Made by a program: the position numbers and the translations under genes. Of a DNA stretch of 64,000 nucleotides, positions 8,353 through 14,276 are shown piece by piece. Within the stretch, counting starts at the first letter, position 1; each line of letters begins with the position of its first letter. The notes below the pieces were generated by a model, which ran no database searches, was not told the origin of the DNA, and saw only the letters and a list, made by a program, of their open reading frames with translations. The DNA is from Clostridium sp. C2-6-12 (GTDB taxonomy: Bacteria > Bacillota > Clostridia > Clostridiales > Clostridiaceae): the NCBI RefSeq assembly GCF_009928485.1, contig NZ_JAABNP010000012.1, forward strand, positions 1 through 64,000, given 5' to 3'.

Positions 8353-9006
8353 ATGGATTTTAAAATTGATAATATGGATATTCATTTTAATAAATGTGCT
8401 TCGGATTATGATAGAAATTTTTATGAAGATTTAGGTATGAGTGAGTTTTATGATGAAATAGAAAAACAAATTAATATATGTGGAAAACCAACAAATATTT
8501 TGGTTCTTGGATGTGGCACAGGACTTGAAATAGAAAGGATTAAACATTCAGCAATAGTTACAGCCATTGATATTTCATCAGGGATGTTGGAAGAGTTAAA
8601 GAAAAAGGAGTTGCATCCGAAAGTAACATTAAATACTATCTGTCAGTCATATTTTGATGTTGATTTTGCTGATGATAATTTTGACCTAGTACTTTCCACA
8701 TATTCTTTTCATCACTTTACGGTGCAACAAAAAGCAGAACTTTATAGAAAAATATATAATTGTTTAAAATCAAATGCTTGTTTTATTAATGGTGATACTG
8801 TTTGTAAAGACAAGGATACCGAAATTAACTTGCTAAATAATGCAAATGAGTTATATGAAAGACAGCAACTTCCATTTGGAAGCATTCATATTGATGTTCC
8901 ACTTGCATTAGATACAGAACTTAGTTTACTTTCTGACACAGGGTTTAACATCATTTCAGTTGAAAAGAAATGGAATAAAACTGCATTGATAAAAGCTATA
9001 AAGTAA
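8353..9006 (+). CDS. class I SAM-dependent methyltransferase
   Basis: A 217-residue cytosolic methyltransferase. Motif I is LVLGCGTGLE (about residues 51-60), the acidic ribose-binding residue follows in TAIDISSGM, and motif IV is NFDLVLSTYSFHHF. The length and arrangement fit small-molecule methyltransferases of the Methyltransf_11/25 type. The acceptor is unknown. TTGGAGG precedes the ATG. The NADAR gene begins 76 bases downstream on the same strand and may be co-transcribed, since no terminator is visible between them. Confidence 0.85.
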   Translation: MDFKIDNMDIHFNKCASDYDRNFYEDLGMSEFYDEIEKQINICGKPTNILVLGCGTGLEIERIKHSAIVTAIDISSGMLEELKKKELHPKVTLNTICQSYFDVDFADDNFDLVLSTYSFHHFTVQQKAELYRKIYNCLKSNACFINGDTVCKDKDTEINLLNNANELYERQQLPFGSIHIDVPLALDTELSLLSDTGFNIISVEKKWNKTALIKAIK

Positions 9007-9082
9007 CCAAATAAATTATGGAGTAAGAACGTAATTTGTGGGTGTTGATTATTAAATCTGAGATTTAAGGAGATATATTATT

Positions 9083-9943
9083 ATGGAAAATAAAGATGGC
9101 AACAAGTTAATGGCTCCACTATGGCTAATGTATCCTCATATTCAAAATGGAAGCATTGGCTGGAGAATGGGATATGGTGAAGGATATGCAATTGATTTTT
9201 ATTTGTGGTTTAATAATTTAAAAGAGGATGAGAAGAAAAAGTATAAAGAAATGTTTCCAGAGCCTAAAAGGTGGGAAAGAGGTGATAATATTTATAGATA
9301 TAATCATTATTGGACATACTTTTGGCAAGAAGATGGCAAGCCTGAATATGATTTGAATAATCTTATTTCAGAATATACAGCAGGTAAAAATTTAGAATAT
9401 ATTTATTTTTGGGGACATCATCCTAAAAAAGAAGGTTCTATTTCAAAATCTTGCTTTAGTCAGTGGTGGAAGAGCAGCTTTAATGTTGGACATGTTAAAT
9501 ATTTATTTATGGAACAATATATGATGGCTGAAAAAGCTAGACTTTTTGGAGATAAAGAAATAGAAGAAAAAATTATGAGTTGTAATAATCCTAATGAAAT
9601 AAAAGGTCTTGGGCGTAAGGTAAAGAATTTTGATGAAGAGATTTGGAATGATGTTAAATATTCAATTGTTATAAATGGAAATTATAATAAGTTTATTCAA
9701 AATGAAAAGTTAAAAAACTTTCTTCTTTCAACTGAAGATAAAATATTAGTAGAGGCAAGTCCTTATGATAATGTTTGGGGAATACAGATGGCGGAGGAGG
9801 ATGTTGATATTAAAAATCCCAAATTGTGGCGTGGAGAAAATTTACTTGGATTTGCGCTAATGGAAGTTAGAAATGAAATAAAAAGAGTATGTAAAAATAG
9901 TAATATGATTGATTTTGCTTCGCTGCATGAGAAGTATAATTAA
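9083..9943 (+). CDS. NADAR family protein (YbiA/DUF1768-like)
   Basis: A 286-residue protein. The C-terminal part (about 105-275) matches the NADAR fold: IYFWGHHP, then YLFMEQYMMAEKARLFGD, IKGLGRKVKNFD, LVEASPYDNVWGIQM and the closing ENLLGFALMEVRNEI. NADAR enzymes are N-glycosidases acting on ADP-ribose-type or riboflavin-pathway N-glycosides, and some remove ADP-ribose from DNA bases (family knowledge). The N-terminal 100 residues form an extra domain rich in Trp and Tyr that accompanies many long NADAR proteins. AAGGAG precedes the ATG. No DarT-like toxin is adjacent, so a housekeeping or detoxifying role is as likely as an antitoxin role. Confidence 0.8.
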   Translation: MENKDGNKLMAPLWLMYPHIQNGSIGWRMGYGEGYAIDFYLWFNNLKEDEKKKYKEMFPEPKRWERGDNIYRYNHYWTYFWQEDGKPEYDLNNLISEYTAGKNLEYIYFWGHHPKKEGSISKSCFSQWWKSSFNVGHVKYLFMEQYMMAEKARLFGDKEIEEKIMSCNNPNEIKGLGRKVKNFDEEIWNDVKYSIVINGNYNKFIQNEKLKNFLLSTEDKILVEASPYDNVWGIQMAEEDVDIKNPKLWRGENLLGFALMEVRNEIKRVCKNSNMIDFASLHEKYN

Positions 9944-9969
9944 CTAATATTAATAAAGTAAAGAAATAA

Positions 9970-10030
9970 TAAGCGTTTAAATATCACGCCACAAGCCTTT
10001 GGAAGTGTGATGTTTAAACGCTTTTGTTTT
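9970..10030 (+). repeat. second copy of the attenuator hairpin
   Basis: The same 11-bp stem AAGCGTTTAAA/TTTAAACGCTT, inner stem and TTTTGTTTT tail as at 7265-7325, with four or five changes confined mainly to the loop. Here it is no longer followed by a transporter gene. It probably now acts as the terminator of the NADAR transcript. Confidence 0.75.
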
Positions 10031-10067
10031 AGGAGTAGAAATAGTATATCTTTATATTTTTGTTAAT
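10026..10067 (+). pseudogene. internally deleted remnant of an EamA-like gene
   Basis: TTTTAGGAGTAGAAATAG followed by TATCTTTATAT matches an internal piece of the transporter gene (about 7568-7599). TTTTTGTTAAT then matches its last codons (about 7748-7758). The rest of the gene is absent. The ribosome-binding-site sequence TTTTAGGAG also occurs inside the gene, so a deletion between short direct repeats explains the structure. Confidence 0.6.
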
Positions 10068-10090
10068 GCCATTTTAATTTATCATTTCAC

Positions 10091-10267
10091 TTAATTTGCG
10101 TAAATACATTTCTTAGGACAAGTGAGTTGGCAAGCTCCACAGTCAACACAGGCAGATTCATTTATTATTCTTTTTTTATGGTCTCCTTGTGCTATACACC
10201 CAACAAGACATACCCTTTGGCAAGAACCACAACCTACACAGTCTGATTTGTTAATTCTTCTAGGCAT
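10091..10267 (-). CDS. 2[4Fe-4S] ferredoxin-like protein
   Basis: A 58-residue protein with two CxxCxxCxxxC-type motifs (CVGCGSCQRVC and CVDCGACQLTCP), enough to bind two [4Fe-4S] clusters. It is a small cytosolic electron carrier. The ATG at 10267 is chosen because AAGGTG lies six bases upstream; the in-frame GTG at 10276 overlaps that site. It follows the FMN-binding protein gene by 24 bases on the same strand, so the two form an operon controlled from the promoter at about 10723-10751. Confidence 0.85.
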   Translation of the reverse strand: MPRRINKSDCVGCGSCQRVCLVGCIAQGDHKKRIINESACVDCGACQLTCPKKCIYAN

Positions 10268-10291
10268 AATTTTCACCTTGAATTTTTAAAA

Positions 10292-10663
10292 TTATAATGT
10301 TTGCTTACAAGAGTTAACTGTAATTTCTAATACTCTTGTTAGGAATGAAAATTTTTCTTTCATATTTTCAAAGTGCTCTCCAGATTTTAAGAATTTAGCA
10401 GTTCCTTCAAGTAAAAAACCAGTTCCTATGTATGCATGTCCCATAACTTCTTTACTACCAAGTGTTAATTTAACCTTAGGATTAGCATTGATATTTTCTT
10501 CTGTTTTAATCATAGCAGCAGCTGGGATTAAAATTTTATTATCCTCAACAATAACTAAATAACTATTCCATGTATTTACAACATGAGCCTCATTATTTGA
10601 ACAAGTTACAATAGAAACAACACCTTCATGATTTAATACCTCTAAAAATTTTTCTGTAAACAT
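10292..10663 (-). CDS. pyridoxamine 5'-phosphate oxidase-like FMN-binding protein
   Basis: A 123-residue single split-barrel protein of the PNPOx-like superfamily. The pattern VVSIVTCSNNEAHVVNTWNSY, ILIPAAAMIKTEENI and VKLTLGS is typical of small flavin-binding members in anaerobes. It likely binds FMN and works with the ferredoxin encoded immediately downstream. GAGGAGG precedes the ATG. It is divergent from an Rrf2 regulator, with a palindrome in the shared promoter region, which suggests redox or iron-sulfur dependent control. Confidence 0.75.
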   Translation of the reverse strand: MFTEKFLEVLNHEGVVSIVTCSNNEAHVVNTWNSYLVIVEDNKILIPAAAMIKTEENINANPKVKLTLGSKEVMGHAYIGTGFLLEGTAKFLKSGEHFENMKEKFSFLTRVLEITVNSCKQTL

Positions 10664-10702
10664 TTTATATTCCTCCTCATATAATGGATATATTTAATCG
10701 TC

Positions 10703-10751
10703 GATACAATGTATCTATGATTAGAATATTATATTTTTTGTTTATTGTCAA
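10703..10751 (-). promoter_or_regulatory. promoter and candidate Rrf2 operator
   Basis: On the minus strand TTGACA (10746-10751), 17 bases, TATTCT (10723-10728). Just downstream lies the perfect palindrome GATACA-A-TGTATC (10703-10715). This placement would let a repressor block the FMN protein/ferredoxin operon. Assignment to the divergent Rrf2 gene is inferred from position. Confidence 0.6.
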
Positions 10752-10869
10752 TAAAATGTTTTCCTAAAATTATTTTATATATTTCGGATCAGGTTAATAT
10801 ATTGAATAGAAATAGATAATGATATATTATTAAGAAAAGAATAAGAGAAATAAGAAGGAGTAAAAACAA

Positions 10870-11373
10870 ATGAAATTTTCAGTGGGCGTAGAATATGCAC
10901 TACATTGCTTATTATATATGGTAAATTTAGAAGCAGGTAAATCTGTAGGAATAAGGGATTTAGCAACATTTCAAGGTATTTCAGAAACATATTTATCAAA
11001 AGTATATGCTAAATTAAGTAAGTCAGGAATTATAAAATCTATACCAGGGGTAAAAGGAGGATATGCACTAGCTCGTAGCGCAGAAGATATAACATTTTGG
11101 AATGTAATAGAAGCAATAGAAGGAAGTGAAGACTTTTTTCAATGTGCTGAAATCAGGCAAAATAATATATTATTGGATAAGGATAACTTGCCAGAAACTC
11201 ATACAAAATGTCCTTGTTTAATAAAAGTAGTAATGTCAGAAGCAGAAAATGAAATGAAAAAATATTTAAATACAAAGACATTATGGTGGTTATATAATGA
11301 GGTGTATAATAAAAAACTTCCAAAAGATGTGGAAAAAGCAACAATTGAATGGTTTAATAATAGCAGGAAATAA
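10870..11373 (+). CDS. Rrf2 family transcriptional regulator
   Basis: A 167-residue regulator. The N-terminal winged helix is clear (MKFSVGVEYALHCLLYM, then GISETYLSKVYAKLSKSGI and GVKGGYALAR). The family's cysteine region contains FQCAE and THTKCPC, so three cysteines (in CAE, KCPC) are available to hold an iron-sulfur cluster as in IscR or NsrR. AGAAGGAG precedes the ATG. It is transcribed divergently from the FMN protein/ferredoxin operon and probably senses redox or Fe-S status for it. Confidence 0.85.
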   Translation: MKFSVGVEYALHCLLYMVNLEAGKSVGIRDLATFQGISETYLSKVYAKLSKSGIIKSIPGVKGGYALARSAEDITFWNVIEAIEGSEDFFQCAEIRQNNILLDKDNLPETHTKCPCLIKVVMSEAENEMKKYLNTKTLWWLYNEVYNKKLPKDVEKATIEWFNNSRK

Positions 11374-11454
11374 TTAAATAGGTAAAATTTAAATAGAATT
11401 GCATCTAATTAACATAATATTTTTAGATTTAACTTCGATTTATTCATAAGTAAT

Positions 11455-11507
11455 AGAAGATAGCCAAGTCCATATGGCGCTGGATTAGGTTATCTTCTTC
11501 TTTTTTT
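11455..11507 (+). terminator. rho-independent terminator
   Basis: AGAAGATAGCC pairs with GGTTATCTTCT and is followed by a long T run. The flank ATTTATTCATAAGTAA is shared with the hairpin at 16659. Confidence 0.75.
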
Positions 11508-11670
11508 GAAGGAGGTTAAGGATAAAATATAATTCTTTTATAATTTGTTGACCCTAACATTACGTCATAGTGTAATATAAAAGTAGAGCTTGGATATATT
11601 ACCAAGGCTTCTTGTCGACAATTATTAGATATTATTTTTAAAGCTTAAAATTAAACTCCGAGGTGTAGAA

Positions 11671-12825
11671 ATGAGGACAGTAAAACAAATATCAGATCTG
11701 ACAGGAATAAGTGTGCGCGCACTACATTATTATGATGAAATAGGTTTATTAAAACCAAGCAAAATTACAAAAACAGGTTACAGGCTTTATGACGATGAAG
11801 CTCTTAAAACTCTGCAGCAGATTTTATTCTTTAAAGAGCTTGATATGCCTTTGAAGGAAATAAAAGATATAATGACAAGTCCTTACTTTGATAAAATGGA
11901 GGCATTAAAAAATCAAAAAAAGCTGCTTATATTAAAACAAAAGAGATTGAATGGTTTAATAAAACTTATAAATAAAACCTTAAAAGGAGAGGGAACCATG
12001 AATTTTAAAGAATTTGATATGACTGAATATTATAATGTATTAGAAGAATATAAAACAGAACATGAAGATAAAGTAATTCAAAACTATGGAAGCATTGAAA
12101 AATATGATGAATTTATTGAAAAATGTAAAGCTAAGGAAGATGAAATTGCGAAAGAGGCTATAAAACAATATGGAAGTATCGAAAAATATGCTAAGGCAGT
12201 AAAAAATAATCTTAATAGTGCTACAATATCTTTAGCAGAGCAATATGATAAGTATAAAAAAGATTGTTTAGAAGATAAGCATCCTAAATTAAAAGACTTA
12301 TTTAATAAGCTTACAGCTGATTTAAGTAAAGACATTGCTTCAAAGGAGATTCAAGAAATTGCTGAAGCAGTTGCAAATATATCAAAAAAAGATTATGACG
12401 CTTTCAAAGGTGAAAGAGGAGATGATTATTGGTACTATATGGTGAAAACTTATTCCATATTACCTGAATGGATAGAAGCAGTAGATAATAAATATGGAAG
12501 TGGTGCATCTAAATTTATAGGAGAAGCTCTAAAAAAGTGCCCTAGTACTAAGCTGCCTAAAATAGAAGAGTTATACAATAAGCTTACATCTGATTTCAAT
12601 AAAGACCCTTATTCAAAAGAAATCCAAGAAATTGTAAATGAAATAGCAAATGAAACAAAAAAGCAGAATGAAGATTTAAAAGTAGATGCTGGAGAAAATT
12701 ATTTAGGGTATACTGCAGATCTTTATTTATCAAATGACATTTATATAAAAGTTACTGATAAGAAATATGGAAATGGTGCATCTAAATTTATAGGAGAAGC
12801 GTTGAAGTTTTATTCTGAAAATTGA
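11671..12825 (+). CDS. MerR family regulator with duplicated TipAS-like effector domain
   Basis: A 384-residue protein. Residues 1-70 are a MerR winged helix (ISVRALHYYDEIGLLKPS, TGYRLYDDE), and 75-105 the dimer coiled coil. The remainder is a TipAS-like ligand-binding region. Its last segment is duplicated: 210-287 and 301-378 align along their length (LFNKLTADLSKD / LYNKLTSDFNKD, and KYGSGASKFIGEAL / KYGNGASKFIGEAL). A smaller repeat, NYGSIEKYDEF / QYGSIEKYAKA, lies at 138-175. An internal ATG at codon 110 (11998) carries its own strong AAGGAG site eight bases upstream. A separate 275-residue effector-only protein may therefore be made, as TipAS is from tipA. TipA-type proteins bind cyclic thiopeptides or other drugs. 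Confidence 0.8.
   Translation: MRTVKQISDLTGISVRALHYYDEIGLLKPSKITKTGYRLYDDEALKTLQQILFFKELDMPLKEIKDIMTSPYFDKMEALKNQKKLLILKQKRLNGLIKLINKTLKGEGTMNFKEFDMTEYYNVLEEYKTEHEDKVIQNYGSIEKYDEFIEKCKAKEDEIAKEAIKQYGSIEKYAKAVKNNLNSATISLAEQYDKYKKDCLEDKHPKLKDLFNKLTADLSKDIASKEIQEIAEAVANISKKDYDAFKGERGDDYWYYMVKTYSILPEWIEAVDNKYGSGASKFIGEALKKCPSTKLPKIEELYNKLTSDFNKDPYSKEIQEIVNEIANETKKQNEDLKVDAGENYLGYTADLYLSNDIYIKVTDKKYGNGASKFIGEALKFYSEN
11984..12000 (+). promoter_or_regulatory. internal ribosome binding site inside the MerR gene
   Basis: AAGGAG at 11984-11989, then eight bases, then an in-frame ATG at 11998. It sits exactly at the boundary between the DNA-binding half and the effector half of the protein. Confidence 0.6.
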
Positions 12826-12892
12826 ATAGTCTCATATTCGTCAAATATAATATAATCAACTAAAAGATAAACAGCAATAAAGGAGAAAAACT

Positions 12893-13046
12893 ATGATTAG
12901 GCTTGCTACATTAGATTATATTTTGGAAATAGATAATATATATAATGAGATTTTGAATTATGAAGAATAAACAGTATCTTATACAAATTGGCAAAAAGGA
13001 CTTTATCCAACAGTTGATTATGCCAAAAGTGCTATTGATAATAATC
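12893..13046 (+). pseudogene. GNAT acetyltransferase N-terminal fragment with nonsense codon
   Basis: AAAGGAG precedes the ATG. The frame reads MIRLATLDYILEIDNIYNE, as in phosphinothricin-type GNATs, then hits TAA at 12968-12970. The same frame continues TVSYTNWQKGLYPTVDYAKS and NNQCLLE before homology ends at about 13046. The acetyl-CoA binding half is missing. The following bases belong to a different gene family. Confidence 0.6.
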
Positions 13047-13048
13047 AA

Positions 13049-13246
13049 TGTTTGTTGGAGAGGATTTGTTTTTCTGAAATTCCTTTAATAGGAATGGTTG
13101 TTGGTACAGAAGATAAGCATATGAATTACAATTTTTTGAAAAGTTATTGCGCAGAGAAAAACATTCCTTGCATTGTTTTTAATGGTGTCGGACATAATCT
13201 TAAATATGAAAATTGTCCAGAGAAAACAAGTGCAATCAATGAATAA
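13049..13246 (+). pseudogene. C-terminal fragment of an alpha/beta hydrolase-like protein
   Basis: An open frame of about 64 residues has MVVGTEDKHMNY (strand with a possible catalytic Asp) and FNGVGHNL (possible catalytic His), the end of an alpha/beta hydrolase. The nucleophile region is absent and there is no start signal. It is fused directly to the preceding GNAT fragment, so a deletion joined two genes. The 220 bases after it hold only a terminator. Confidence 0.5.
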
Positions 13247-13383
13247 ATTTACAAGCTATGTATAGTCTAAGGTTATTATGTTGTAATAATAAAACAAAAG
13301 TTAAGATAACATTTCTATTATGCAAATTTCAATTTGTAAAGCAAGTATTATTTATATGACGTAACAGTTAAAAGTACAATGAT

Positions 13384-13417
13384 AAGAAGTATCTAAAAAG
13401 GTACTTCTTATTTTTGT
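13384..13417 (+). terminator. rho-independent terminator
   Basis: AAGAAGTA and TACTTCTT form a perfect 8-bp stem with a ten-base loop, followed by ATTTTTG. Confidence 0.7.
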
Positions 13418-13468
13418 TTAGAGAACTTTTTAGTTGTACTAACTCTCAATAAATATTTTACGCACTCT

Positions 13469-13520
13469 ATTGACTGTTATGGTCAATGAGAATATAATAT
13501 TGACTAAATCAGTCAATATT
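13469..13520 (+). promoter_or_regulatory. promoter with two palindromic operators (TetR gene)
   Basis: TTGACT (13470-13475), 17 bases, TATAAT (13493-13498). One inverted repeat, ATTGAC-N7-GTCAAT (13469-13487), covers the -35 box. A second, AATATTGACT-aaatc-AGTCAATATT (13496-13520), with perfect 10-bp arms, starts in the -10 box. Autorepression by the TetR protein just downstream is the simplest reading. Confidence 0.75.
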
Positions 13521-13539
13521 ATAGTGAGGAGATGCTTAA

Positions 13540-14175
13540 GTGGAAGAATTAAGAAAACACAAGATATTTACAATGGAGGATACGAAGCGCAACAACTTAC
13601 TTACGGTGGCTATGAGCAAATTTGCAAAGAATGGCTACAAGAAAACAGCTACAGATGAGATAATTTCTGAAGCCGAAATATCAAAGGGCTTACTTTTTCA
13701 TTATTTCGGAACAAAAAAGGATTTGTACATATTCTTATTTGAATATGCAAGTGATACCATAATGCAGGATTTTTATGCTCAGATTGATATGGGGGAAAAG
13801 GATATTTTAGAGAGATTGCGTAAAATGTTTTTATTAAAATTACAGTTAACAAATAAATATCCTTCTATTTTCGACTTTGTAGCATCAGCTTATTTTGAAA
13901 AAGACCCTGCGGTATCTTCAGAAATTAATAAGTACTCAACTGAAATGTTTCTTGATGCACAGAAGAAGATACTTAAGGACATTAATCTATCTCTTTTTAA
14001 AGAAAATAACAATATTCAAAAGGTAATCGACATTATTATATATACCCTTAGAGGCTACAGTGATGCACAGACTTTAGAGGGAAAACTTGTTGAAGATTAC
14101 AACAAGGAACATGAACGGTATATAAGAGAAATAGATGAATATATAACTCTGCTGCGTACTGCATTTTACAAGTAG
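13540..14175 (+). CDS. TetR family transcriptional regulator
   Basis: A 211-residue regulator from a GTG start with GAGGAG about seven bases upstream. The N-terminal helix-turn-helix is seen in FAKNGYKKTATDEIISEAEISKGLLFHYFGTKKDL (described here in pieces: FAKNGYKKTATDE, then EISKGLLFHYFGTKKDL). The C-terminal helical domain would bind an inducer. Two palindromes overlap its promoter, so it is probably autoregulated. The phosphotransferase gene starts 101 bases downstream on the same strand with no terminator visible, and is the likely target or operon partner. Confidence 0.85.
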   Translation: MEELRKHKIFTMEDTKRNNLLTVAMSKFAKNGYKKTATDEIISEAEISKGLLFHYFGTKKDLYIFLFEYASDTIMQDFYAQIDMGEKDILERLRKMFLLKLQLTNKYPSIFDFVASAYFEKDPAVSSEINKYSTEMFLDAQKKILKDINLSLFKENNNIQKVIDIIIYTLRGYSDAQTLEGKLVEDYNKEHERYIREIDEYITLLRTAFYK

Positions 14176-14276
14176 ATTAAAAATGTATAAAAGATCTACC
14201 ATAAGTAATTTTCTGGTGGAAGGAGAGTTTCTAAGTGCTCGTATCCCAAGAAATGTAATGAAGGAGGAAGAATAGT

